From positions 93,777 through 132,306 of the forward strand of contig CAJUDX010000002.1 in the NCBI GenBank assembly GCA_910584785.1: 38,530 nt of DNA, given 5' to 3'. How positions within the stretch are numbered: the stretch's first letter is position 1; each line of letters starts with the position of its first letter. This stretch comes from an uncultured Lachnospiraceae bacterium (GTDB lineage Bacteria; Bacillota; Clostridia; Lachnospirales; Lachnospiraceae). A model generated the notes under the pieces. The model did no database searches. It was not told the origin of the DNA and was given only the letters and a program-made list of their open reading frames with translations. Positions 23,312-31,503 of this stretch are shown here, piece by piece. The position numbers and the translations under genes are program-made.

Positions 23312-24613
23312 ATGCTTATGGATGATATGAAAGTTTTAAACCGCGAGATGAAGAAGCAACAGCTTCGGCGGCAAATTGTTCCTAATCCCGCGGATGTACA
23401 TATAAAAAACCTGCCGCCTCATGAAGAAGAAAGCCGAAGCGGTTTTTGGGCAGGGTTTTTCCGCCATAAAATCATTTTTCTTATCCTTCTTCTTTTTCTT
23501 ATCGGTGCAGCCGGGAGCCTGTTTTATTGGCAGCGCTATCACCAGTATACAGAATATGCCGTTTCCTGGGAAGAGGATTTACTTAGCGGAGATAACGATA
23601 TTACAGCGGAGAGCAGCTTTGTCGGCTATATTGATTTTGGCGCCAATGTGGTTAAATACACAAAAGATGGTGCAACCTATATCGATGCCAGAGGAAAAAA
23701 GGTTTGGACACAGCCCTATGAAATGAAATCACCGGCGGCAGTGGTGAACGGAGAGTACATTGCCATTGCCGATCAGCAGGGAAATACAATTGTGATTTGT
23801 GACCGCAACGGGCATCAGGGGACGGCGACTACACTTCTGCCAATTACCAAGGCCAGTATTTCCGCTAAAGGCGTGGTGGTGGCGATATTGGAGGATTCCA
23901 AGTCAAATTATCTTTTTTGGTTTCATAAGGATGGTACACCCCTGGATATTAAAATAAAAACCAGGTTATCCGGCGACGGGTACCCGCTGGATTTAAGCGT
24001 TTCGCCTTCAGGGGATCAGGTGATTTGTTCTTATGTATATATGAATAACGGAAGGATGGACAATCGGGTTATTTTTTATGATTTTTCAGAAATTGGGAAA
24101 AATGTATCAGCAAAAAGGCTTGTCGGGGGCTTTGAAGAGCCGTTTACAGGGACCCTTGTTCCCAGGGTTCGTTTTTTGACGGATACGTATTCTTTTGCCT
24201 GTTCGGATAAGGGTCTGACCTTTTTCAGCTCGAAAAATCTGGCTTCGCCGGAATTGCTGTCCCAGGCGGAAATTGCAGGGGAGATTAATACTCTGTTTTA
24301 TTCTGAGAATTATGTGGGTGTCATTGCTCTGACGGGGGAAGGGGAAAACCCTTATCGAATGGAAGTTTTCCGCCAGGATGGGAGTATGGTGATGAAGAAA
24401 GAATTTAACTTTTCTTATCAGCATGCTTCCGTCAGCGGCGATCAGATACTGTTGTGGAATGAAAACAGCTTTCAGGTCTACAATATGGCAGGAACCAGAC
24501 GTTTCGATGGTTCCTTTGAGGATGCGATTGAACATATAGCCACAGGGAGATTTTCCAACAGCTATATTTTAACCAGTCCGCAGAAAATGCGGGAGATTAC
24601 ATTACAAAGGTAG
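23312..24613 (+). CDS. DUF5711 family single-pass membrane protein
   Basis: A protein of about 433 residues. A charged cytoplasmic N-terminus precedes one membrane helix (about 48-68: KIIFLILLLFLIGAAGSLFYW). Outside lies a domain of repeated beta-strands in the pattern of a propeller (IDFGANVVKYTKDGATYIDARG, ISAKGVVVAILED, LDLSVSPSGDQVICSYVYMN, VGVIALTGEGENPYRMEVF). DUF5711 proteins are common in Lachnospiraceae and of unknown role. GAGGAG precedes the ATG at 23312, so this is preferred to the ATG at 23279, which has no ribosome binding site. It follows the LysM protein and precedes glucokinase by 12 bases. Confidence 0.82.
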   Translation: MLMDDMKVLNREMKKQQLRRQIVPNPADVHIKNLPPHEEESRSGFWAGFFRHKIIFLILLLFLIGAAGSLFYWQRYHQYTEYAVSWEEDLLSGDNDITAESSFVGYIDFGANVVKYTKDGATYIDARGKKVWTQPYEMKSPAAVVNGEYIAIADQQGNTIVICDRNGHQGTATTLLPITKASISAKGVVVAILEDSKSNYLFWFHKDGTPLDIKIKTRLSGDGYPLDLSVSPSGDQVICSYVYMNNGRMDNRVIFYDFSEIGKNVSAKRLVGGFEEPFTGTLVPRVRFLTDTYSFACSDKGLTFFSSKNLASPELLSQAEIAGEINTLFYSENYVGVIALTGEGENPYRMEVFRQDGSMVMKKEFNFSYQHASVSGDQILLWNENSFQVYNMAGTRRFDGSFEDAIEHIATGRFSNSYILTSPQKMREITLQR

Positions 24614-24625
24614 GAGGAAGATACC

Positions 24626-25567
24626 ATGGAAAAGAAATGTATTGGAATTGATGTTGGGGGGACGACGGTAAAGATCGGAGTCTTTGGCATTGACGGAAAG
24701 CTGCTGGAGAAATGGGAGGTTCCCACCAGGAAGGAAGAGGACGGGAAGTATATTCTTTCGGATGTTGCTGCTTCAGTACAGGAAAAGCTGAAAGCGCTTG
24801 GTATTGGTATGGGCGAGGTAGTGGGAGCGGGAATCGGTGTTCCGGGTCCGGTGATGCCGGACGGCTACGTGGAGGTTTGTGTAAACCTTGGCTGGAAGGA
24901 CAAAAATCCGCAGAAGGAGCTGAGTCAGCTTTTGGGGATACCCATACTTAGTGGCAATGATGCCAATGTGGCGGCCCTGGGTGAGATGTGGCAGGGCGGA
25001 GGCAAAGGTTATAAGGATATCGTGATGGTTACGCTGGGAACCGGCGTGGGCGGCGGTGTAATTTTAAATGAAAAAATTGTGGCAGGGCGGCACGGTCTGG
25101 GCGGCGAGATTGGTCATATTCATGTGCGGGATGAAGAAAAGGAATACTGCAACTGCGGCGGACAGGGCTGTCTGGAGCAGGTGGCCTCCGCGACCGGGAT
25201 TGCCAGAGAAGCGAGACGGATGATGGCAGCGGGTACAGAGGAATCCGCGATGCGTAAATTTGGCGATGCGCTTACAGCTAAAGATGTGCTGGACTGCGCG
25301 AAGACCGGAGATGCGCTGGCGAATGCAGTGATGGAGACTGTCAGCCGTTATCTCGGTCTGGTGCTGGCACAGGTGGCGCTGACGGTTGATCCCGAAGCCT
25401 TCGTTATCGGCGGCGGCGTGTCAAAGGCAGGCCCCTTTTTGTTAGAGGGAATCCAGAAATATTATGATAAGTATACGGTGATTTCAGAAAACAAGGGAAT
25501 CATTACACTGGCAAAGCTGGGCAATGACGCAGGCATTTATGGGGCGGCGCGCCTGGTGCTGGGATAA
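24626..25567 (+). CDS. glcK: ROK family glucokinase
   Basis: A 313-residue sugar kinase that phosphorylates glucose with ATP. The N-terminal phosphate motif is GIDVGGTTVKIGVF, followed by IGVPGPV, the catalytic Asp in GNDANVAALGE, VTLGTGVGGGVI and GGEIGHIHV. The ROK zinc site is present: CNCGGQGCLEQVASATGI. The length is standard. AGGAGGA stands a few bases before the ATG. A strong terminator follows the stop. Confidence 0.95.
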   Translation: MEKKCIGIDVGGTTVKIGVFGIDGKLLEKWEVPTRKEEDGKYILSDVAASVQEKLKALGIGMGEVVGAGIGVPGPVMPDGYVEVCVNLGWKDKNPQKELSQLLGIPILSGNDANVAALGEMWQGGGKGYKDIVMVTLGTGVGGGVILNEKIVAGRHGLGGEIGHIHVRDEEKEYCNCGGQGCLEQVASATGIAREARRMMAAGTEESAMRKFGDALTAKDVLDCAKTGDALANAVMETVSRYLGLVLAQVALTVDPEAFVIGGGVSKAGPFLLEGIQKYYDKYTVISENKGIITLAKLGNDAGIYGAARLVLG

Positions 25568-25576
25568 ATAGCAGAT

Positions 25577-25633
25577 AAAAAAGAGGTGCTGCGGCGTGAA
25601 CAAAAGTCCGGTTGCAGACCTCTTTTTATTTTT
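25577..25633. terminator. Bidirectional terminator between glcK and the cell-wall-binding gene
   Basis: AAAAAAGAGGT (25577-25587) pairs with ACCTCTTTTT (from 25618); CTGC and GCAG extend the stem inward. T-runs flank it on both strands, so it can stop the converging transcripts. Confidence 0.8.
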
Positions 25634-25691
25634 CCTTTTTGTAACATCAGAATGCGCAGATAACAGGAACGGTTTTTAGGTACAGCCAGGC

Positions 25692-26648
25692 TTACTTTGG
25701 CGCCCAGGCTCCATTTTCATCTACATAGTGTCCGTCGGGGGTAAGCGTATCCTTAAGCATCTTACCATTACTTCCCACATAGTAGCGCTGTTCTATCCAC
25801 TGATCGGTGAGGATATAACCGGAAGCGTCAAAATAATACCAGTCGCCGTCAATCTCCCGCCAGCCAAGCATGGGAATCTCGCCGGTAATAAACTGATACC
25901 AGCGTCCGCCTTCGTCTTCAAACCACTGACCGCGAATGCCAAGATCGGGTGAAGCATTCTGCCGGATATAGGCAAGCTTGGCTTCGTCAACGGTCATGAC
26001 CGGGGAAGTTACCCATTCGCTGCCTTTGGTTTTTTTATACAGGCCGTTTGCACGCACCTGGAATACGTAATCTCCAGGTTTAGTAATCTTCGTGGAAAGG
26101 TTAAATACGGGCTGTTCTGTTTTCGGAGAACTGGCTACAGACATATTTTCCCCGTTATAACGGATACGGACAGAATAACTTCCTGCGCCGTTTACCGGCT
26201 GCCAGCTGGCTACACCGTTTTCATGCCAGGTTAAGCCTTCGGGTTCGTCCAGTTCACCTTCGCCTAAGTCCTTTAAACGTACCGATACGGTCATGGTTGC
26301 ATTGCTGTTAGTTCTGGCGGCTTCGACAAAGGAAGCGCCTTCGCCCTGCAGAGTAAAATACTTGCTTTTAATGCTGGAAAAATAATAATCCTCCGCTGCA
26401 TTAAGGACAACGATAGCATAAGGATAGGGTGACGCCTCAGAACCGCTGGGGTACAGCGTTACCTTATCGATCAAATAACCTTCGCTGTTGGCATCTACAT
26501 CTAATTGCGACCAGTCGTCGTCATTTAAAGAAAAGCTTAACGACACCTGATCAACTTTTTCCCGGGCCAGAGCATCGGACGGGGAAAATACGGTGAATAA
26601 ACCCGCCAGCAAGAGGGCGGGGACAGAAAAAGATAAACGTTTCAACAT
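25692..26648 (-). CDS. Secreted protein with cell-wall-binding (choline-binding type) repeats
   Basis: A 318-residue protein with a signal peptide (cleavage probably after SPSDALA). A beta-rich N-terminal domain (about 28-125) is followed by a fibronectin-like segment (about 135-220). At least two C-terminal cell-wall-binding repeats come last: RWYQFITGEIPMLGWREIDGDWYYFDASGYI and QWIEQRYYVGSNGKML. Such Trp/Tyr-Gly repeats bind choline-like teichoic acids or glycans. GAGGG precedes the ATG. It has its own extended -10 promoter after the two-component genes, so its expression may be controlled by them. Confidence 0.85.
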   Translation of the reverse strand: MLKRLSFSVPALLLAGLFTVFSPSDALAREKVDQVSLSFSLNDDDWSQLDVDANSEGYLIDKVTLYPSGSEASPYPYAIVVLNAAEDYYFSSIKSKYFTLQGEGASFVEAARTNSNATMTVSVRLKDLGEGELDEPEGLTWHENGVASWQPVNGAGSYSVRIRYNGENMSVASSPKTEQPVFNLSTKITKPGDYVFQVRANGLYKKTKGSEWVTSPVMTVDEAKLAYIRQNASPDLGIRGQWFEDEGGRWYQFITGEIPMLGWREIDGDWYYFDASGYILTDQWIEQRYYVGSNGKMLKDTLTPDGHYVDENGAWAPK

Positions 26649-26699
26649 TACTTCCCTCTTTTCAAACTATTTTTGGTGGTGTGGCTCTGTACTGCCTTT

Positions 26700-26708
26700 A
26701 TTATAACA
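26700..26708 (-). promoter_or_regulatory. Extended -10 promoter of the cell-wall-binding gene
   Basis: On the minus strand, TGTTATAAT gives a perfect TATAAT (plus positions 26705-26700) with the TG extension. The expected -35 position reads TCCCAT, which is poor and lies inside the inverted repeat at 26710-26743. Confidence 0.55.
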
Positions 26709-26709
26709 T

Positions 26710-26743
26710 ACGTAAGAAAAATATGGGAGTTTTTTTCTTGCGT
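26710..26743. promoter_or_regulatory. Inverted repeat over the -35 region, possible operator
   Basis: ACGTAAGAAAAA (26710-26721) and TTTTTCTTGCGT (26732-26743) pair at 11 of 12 positions around a 10-base spacer. It touches the -10 of the cell-wall-binding gene and lies 23 bases beyond the kinase stop. No T-run follows it on the minus strand, so an operator is more likely than a terminator. Confidence 0.4.
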
Positions 26744-26765
26744 ATTATTTACATTTTCTTTAAGG

Positions 26766-28166
26766 TTAAGGAGCTGTACGGGGGAGGCTGAAGATAAACT
26801 CACTTCCCACGCCTTCGGTGCTGATAACGTCGATATTTTCCCCGTGCGACTGAATGATTTCCTTAACAATACAAAGCCCCAGTCCGGTTCCGGTTTTATC
26901 TTTTCCGCGGGACAAATCCGACTTATAAAATCGATCCCATATTTTTTTCACACTTTCTTTGGGGATGCCGATGCCGGTATCCTTGACGGAGATAAAGATT
27001 TTTTCGTAGTGCGGGTAGGCCTGGATATAAATAACCGCGTTTTTATGGCTGAATTTAATGGCATTGTCAATTAAATTATATAAAACCTGCTGGATTTTAC
27101 CTAGGTCGCCGTAGACCATCTGAATATTATCTCCAAAGGTCAGATCAAAGGAAAGTTCCTTCTTCATGCAGATCACCTCAAACGAAGCTGCGGTATCTTT
27201 AATAACCCGGTTAATATCAAAGCTGGTTCGGGTTAGTTTACCCTTACTGTCCAGGGAATTTAAAGTTAAAAGTCCCTGTGTCAGTTTATTTAAGCGCTCT
27301 GTTTCAGCAATGACCCTGGTCAGATATTTTTCCTGCATTTCCTGGGGAATCGTGCCGTCAATGATGGCTTCTAAGTAGCCCTTGATGGAGGTTAAGGGGG
27401 AACGGAAGTCGTGGGAGACATTGGCAATAAAGTTTCTCTGGTATTCCTCCATTCGGTTCAGCTCATCGGACATGTAATTTAAGGTATTGGATAAATAGCC
27501 CATCTCATCCTGGGAATCCAGCTGAATCCGGTAATCTAAATTCCCTGATGCATATTCATTTGCTCCGGCAGTAATTTTCTTTAAGGGGAAATAGACTGTC
27601 TGGGTGAACACGATAAGGATAATCAGGGACAGGGCAAAGATAATGGCGCTGGTAATGTAAAGGATATTTAAAATCCCGTCCCGCGAGGCAGAAAGCTGGC
27701 TTAGGGGCATGTGAATCAGGACGTAGCCATAGGTTCGGTAATTGGCGGCAATGGGGGCGGATACGCTGAGAACATCGTAGGGGAAGGCCCCATAGAAATT
27801 CCCAAGGCCGTAGTTGCGGTTCCCAATCGCCGTCGGATCAAAATCCACAGAAAGCCCTTTACGAGCTCCGCCGCTGCTGTCGGCAGTGACGGTTCCATTG
27901 CGGTTAACCACCCAAATCTCCGACTGAAGGGCCGGAGAAAAGGTGGAAAGCTGTGTGGTCATCTGCGACAGGGATACATTTTTTCCATTATAAACGGCAC
28001 TGTATTCAGTGGCAAGCTGGTTGGCTTCATCATAGAGAAGATCCGCCCGTTCGGCAAGAAGATGCTCATAGGTCATTTTGGAAGAAAAGGTGCTGATAAT
28101 TAAAAAACCCAAGAGACCAAAGAGCAGGTAGCCGAAAATAAACTTATAGTAAAGAGAGCGTTTCAT
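26766..28166 (-). CDS. Sensor histidine kinase
   Basis: A 466-residue kinase. Two membrane helices (about 8-28 and 166-190) enclose an extracytoplasmic sensor of about 135 residues. A HAMP linker (about 191-243) follows. The HisKA helix carries His252 in NVSHDFRSPLTSIKGYL. The ATPase domain has the N box (NLIDNAIKFSHKNA), DTGIGIP and GTGLGLCIVKEI. The start overlaps the response regulator stop by 4 bases, so the pair is co-translated. The signal is not known; the secreted wall-binding gene downstream suggests a cell-envelope role. Confidence 0.95.
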   Translation of the reverse strand: MKRSLYYKFIFGYLLFGLLGFLIISTFSSKMTYEHLLAERADLLYDEANQLATEYSAVYNGKNVSLSQMTTQLSTFSPALQSEIWVVNRNGTVTADSSGGARKGLSVDFDPTAIGNRNYGLGNFYGAFPYDVLSVSAPIAANYRTYGYVLIHMPLSQLSASRDGILNILYITSAIIFALSLIILIVFTQTVYFPLKKITAGANEYASGNLDYRIQLDSQDEMGYLSNTLNYMSDELNRMEEYQRNFIANVSHDFRSPLTSIKGYLEAIIDGTIPQEMQEKYLTRVIAETERLNKLTQGLLTLNSLDSKGKLTRTSFDINRVIKDTAASFEVICMKKELSFDLTFGDNIQMVYGDLGKIQQVLYNLIDNAIKFSHKNAVIYIQAYPHYEKIFISVKDTGIGIPKESVKKIWDRFYKSDLSRGKDKTGTGLGLCIVKEIIQSHGENIDVISTEGVGSEFIFSLPRTAP

Positions 28167-28873
28167 CGCTTAACCTCGAATTTGTAGCCGATACCCCAAA
28201 CGGTGGACAAGGCCCAGTTTTTGTGATCTTTGATTTTTTCCCTGAGCCGCTTGATATGGACATCCACTGTCCTGGTATCGCCAATATATTCATAACCCCA
28301 TATATGATCCAGAAGCTGTTCCCTGGTAAATACCTGGTTGGGGGAGGAAGAGAGGAAGTATAACAATTCCAGCTCCTTTGGGGGCATCTCAATGGAATGG
28401 CCCATGTAAATAACAGAGTAATTGGTCAGGTTGACAATTAAATCCGGGTATTCGACGTACTCTCCCTGTTGGTCGCTGGCTAATGACGGGGTCTGAGCGG
28501 CAGCCTGGTAGCGGCGAAGCACGGCTTTTACCCTGGCAACCAGTTCCTTCGAGTCAAATGGTTTGATCATATAATCGTCAGCACCCAGCTCCAGCCCCAG
28601 CACCTTATCAAAAATTTCTCCTTTAGCGGAGAGCATAATGATGGGAACCTGGGAGGTCATCCGAAGCTCCCGGCAGACCTGGTAGCCGTCCATGCCGGGA
28701 AGCATTAAATCTAATAAAATTAAATGGGGCTTAAAAACCGGAAAGGTGCGAAGCGCCTCCTCTCCATCGCCTACGATCTGTGTTTCGTAGCATTCCTTCA
28801 TCAGGTAAAGGGAAATTAATTCTGCAATATTAGCGTCATCGTCAACAATAAGGATTCGCTGTTTTTCTGCCAA
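28163..28873 (-). CDS. OmpR/PhoB family response regulator
   Basis: A 236-residue regulator. The receiver domain has the acidic pair DDD (11-13), the phosphorylated Asp55 in LILLDLMLPG, the Ser in IIMLSAKGE and the Lys in YMIKPFDS. The C-terminal winged helix (about 140-236) has the recognition-helix region DTRTVDVHIKRLREKI and the wing STVWGIGYKFE. It is the partner of the kinase that overlaps its 3' end. It lies 28 bases after mutS2, so it may be partly transcribed from that promoter. Confidence 0.95.
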   Translation of the reverse strand: MAEKQRILIVDDDANIAELISLYLMKECYETQIVGDGEEALRTFPVFKPHLILLDLMLPGMDGYQVCRELRMTSQVPIIMLSAKGEIFDKVLGLELGADDYMIKPFDSKELVARVKAVLRRYQAAAQTPSLASDQQGEYVEYPDLIVNLTNYSVIYMGHSIEMPPKELELLYFLSSSPNQVFTREQLLDHIWGYEYIGDTRTVDVHIKRLREKIKDHKNWALSTVWGIGYKFEVKR

Positions 28874-28901
28874 GGATGATTCCTCCTTCTATCGCTGGCT
28901 G

Positions 28902-31289
28902 CTATTTAAAAGTAACAATGGTAACGCCGCTGTCGCCTTCGCCGAACTCGCCCAGGCGGAAGTCCTTGACATTTTTCTGGCGTTTTAAATACTTGTGGAT
29001 GCCGGCTTTAAGCGCACCGGTTCCCCGCCCATGGACCACACGGACCGAAGGCAGGTGTGACAGGTAGGCATCATCTAAATATTTATCCAGCAGGAAGCAG
29101 GCTTCATCTACATTCTTTCCGATAAGATTAATTTCCGGGGAAATCGAAGCTGATTTGGAAACCTGGATGCGGCTTTTTCCGCTTCCGCCGCCTCGCTTAA
29201 GGCTTTCTGTCCCTGCGCCGGTAACTTCCTGCTCGTGAAGAAGTTCCAGATCTTTGATATTGACCAGGGAGCGAAGGATACCCATTTGTACATATAAATC
29301 GCCTTTTTCATTAGGCAGGGTGCTGACCGTTCCATTTAAGTTCATGGTCAGAACCTTTACCCCGTCGCCGATTTTCAGCTTCTTGGGAGAAATGGGCTTT
29401 TGTGGTCCTTTTTGCTTAATGGCCAGTTTTTGATCGGTATCTTTAAGTTTACTGCGGAGTTTTTCCCGCTCAGCTTCCAGCTGGCGCTGGAGACCGGACT
29501 CGGAAGAAAGCTTATTTATCTGCTTAATGGTCTGGTCAGCCGTTTCCTTGGCTTCCCGAAGAATCCGCTGCGCTTCCTCGTTGGCATTTCGGATTAGTTT
29601 ATCCCTTCGCTCATCCAAGCGCTCTTCCTTTTGGCGCAGCCGGGCTTTGAGCTGGGAAATTTCGTTTTTATAGGCCTGGATTTCCTCCTGTTCCTTTTCC
29701 ACTGTCTGCCGGCTTTCTTCCAGATGAGCCAGGAGATCTTCAAATGCTTCATCCTCTTCTTCCAGATGGGTTTTTGCTTCCTCAATAATAAAATCGGGGA
29801 GACCAAGCTTTTTTGAAATGGCAAAGGCGTTACTTTTGCCGGGAATACCAATCAGCAGGCGATAGGTGGGCTGCAGCGTTTCTACATTAAATTCGCAGCA
29901 GGCATTTTCCACACCGGGAGTAGAAAGGGCGAATACCTTTAACTCGCTGTAATGGGTGGTCGCCATCGTCCGGCACTGCATCCGGTGGAGAAAGCTTAAG
30001 ATAGCGATTGCCAGAGCTGCGCCCTCTGTCGGGTCTGTTCCGGCCCCCAGTTCATCAAACAGACAGAGGGATCGGCTGTCAGCCTGTTCTAAAATACGAA
30101 CAATATTTGTCATATGGGCGGAGAAGGTACTTAAACTTTGCTCAATGCTCTGCTCATCTCCAATATCGGCAAATACTTCGGTAAAAACGGAAAGTTCTGA
30201 ACCATCAAAGGCTGGAATATGCAATCCTGCCTGCCCCATCAGGGTGAAAAGGCCGACCGTTTTTAAAGAAACCGTCTTTCCTCCGGTGTTTGGGCCGGTG
30301 ACAATAAGCAGATCAAAGTTTTTTCCCAGCGTTACCGTGATGGGAACTACCTTCTGCGGATCGAGCAGCGGATGCCGCCCGTCTTTGATTAAAATAAAGC
30401 CCTGATCGTTAAACTTTGGCTGGCTTGCCTTCTGGTGCCGGGCAAGGCCTGCCTTGGCAAAGATAAAATCCAGCCGGGCTAAAAGCTCCTGGTTGATGCG
30501 AAGTTCTTCCAGGTAAGGGCTGATTTGATTACTTAACGAAGCCAGCACAGCTTCAATTTCTTTCTGTTCGGCAATTTCCAGCTCGCGCATTTCATTATTC
30601 AGCTTAATCACCGCCATCGGTTCAATAAACAGGGTAGAACCTGTTGAAGACTGGTCATGAACCATGCCGGGAACCTGGTTTTTATATTCGGATTTAATAG
30701 GAAGGCAATAGCGTCCGTCCCGCATGGTAATCACAGCATCCTGAAGATAGGAGCGGTGGGCATTCAGCAGGGAATTTAACTGGGTGTGCAGGCGGTCGGC
30801 AGCGTTTTTCATCGCTCTGCGAACCTTGTGCAGGCCGGGGCTGGCGTCGTCACTGACTTCCTCTGCTGAGATAATACAGCGTTTAATTTCATTGTTTACC
30901 GGGGTAAGGGGTTCAAGACCCTGAAAAAGTGCTTCCAGGGAATCGTCTGGCAGTTCACTATCCTCGTGCCGACCATAGTTTTTCGCCCGGGCAGAAACCG
31001 TTAAAATCGCACTGACTGCCAGAATTTCCGCGATGCTTAAAGCACTGCCGATTTCCAGGCGTTTGAGTGAGGCGGAAATGTCCTTGCAGCCGGAAAAGGA
31101 TAGGCTGCCTTTCATGCGGATGCGGTCTAAGGCGTCTGCGGTTTCCTGCTGCTCCTGACAAATCTGGTCAAGCTCTGTAAAGGGCAGAAGAGATTGGCAG
31201 AGCGACTTGCCCAGGGCTGAGGTTGCGTATTCCTCCAACTGGGCAATGATTTTATCATATTCTAAAATCTGTAATGCTTTTTGATTCAT
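28902..31289 (-). CDS. mutS2: MutS2 endonuclease/ribosome-rescue ATPase
   Basis: A protein of about 795 residues. It lacks the mismatch-recognition domain of MutS and has the core/clamp, the ATPase with Walker A GPNTGGKT (332-339), the Walker B/D-loop segment LCLFDELGAGTDPTEG and TTHYSELKVFAL. A long coiled coil follows (about 480-600), then a KOW-like segment. The C-terminal Smr nuclease domain has VRVVHGRGTGAL. MutS2 limits recombination and, in Bacillus, acts on collided ribosomes. The start is ATG 31289, with GGAAAGGAAAATC upstream; the frame reaches 31409 without family similarity. Confidence 0.94.
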   Translation of the reverse strand: MNQKALQILEYDKIIAQLEEYATSALGKSLCQSLLPFTELDQICQEQQETADALDRIRMKGSLSFSGCKDISASLKRLEIGSALSIAEILAVSAILTVSARAKNYGRHEDSELPDDSLEALFQGLEPLTPVNNEIKRCIISAEEVSDDASPGLHKVRRAMKNAADRLHTQLNSLLNAHRSYLQDAVITMRDGRYCLPIKSEYKNQVPGMVHDQSSTGSTLFIEPMAVIKLNNEMRELEIAEQKEIEAVLASLSNQISPYLEELRINQELLARLDFIFAKAGLARHQKASQPKFNDQGFILIKDGRHPLLDPQKVVPITVTLGKNFDLLIVTGPNTGGKTVSLKTVGLFTLMGQAGLHIPAFDGSELSVFTEVFADIGDEQSIEQSLSTFSAHMTNIVRILEQADSRSLCLFDELGAGTDPTEGAALAIAILSFLHRMQCRTMATTHYSELKVFALSTPGVENACCEFNVETLQPTYRLLIGIPGKSNAFAISKKLGLPDFIIEEAKTHLEEEDEAFEDLLAHLEESRQTVEKEQEEIQAYKNEISQLKARLRQKEERLDERRDKLIRNANEEAQRILREAKETADQTIKQINKLSSESGLQRQLEAEREKLRSKLKDTDQKLAIKQKGPQKPISPKKLKIGDGVKVLTMNLNGTVSTLPNEKGDLYVQMGILRSLVNIKDLELLHEQEVTGAGTESLKRGGGSGKSRIQVSKSASISPEINLIGKNVDEACFLLDKYLDDAYLSHLPSVRVVHGRGTGALKAGIHKYLKRQKNVKDFRLGEFGEGDSGVTIVTFK

Positions 31290-31392
31290 GATTTTCCTTT
31301 CCTGAGAAATATTTAACAAAGCCTGTATGCGTTTGTTTTCTGCAAATTTTTTAGGGGCCTTATCGGATGAAGCGCTTTTGCGGCTGATTAGA

Positions 31393-31401
31393 ATTATAAC
31401 A
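31393..31401 (-). promoter_or_regulatory. Extended -10 promoter of mutS2
   Basis: Minus-strand TGTTATAAT (TATAAT at plus positions 31398-31393), about 100 bases before the mutS2 start. The -35 position reads TTTCGG, a weak match. It is back-to-back with the promoter at 31438. Confidence 0.5.
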
Positions 31402-31437
31402 TAAAACATAAATTCCCGAAACCCCTAACTCTTTTTC

Positions 31438-31466
31438 TTGCATAAATCTGGGAAGAAAAGTATAAT
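31438..31466 (+). promoter_or_regulatory. Sigma-A promoter of the HtrA-like gene
   Basis: TTGCAT (31438-31443), a 17-base spacer and a perfect TATAAT (31461-31466). The -35 is also a spurious TTG start in the gene's frame. Confidence 0.8.
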
Positions 31467-31503
31467 AGGAAGAGTACACAGGGAAATAAAGGAGGTGTTT
31501 TCG

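Noticed and set aside
31438..31503. Longer start of the HtrA-like protein at TTG 31438
   Set aside because: The TTG is part of the -35 of a promoter whose -10 follows at 31461; the ribosome binding site points to 31504.
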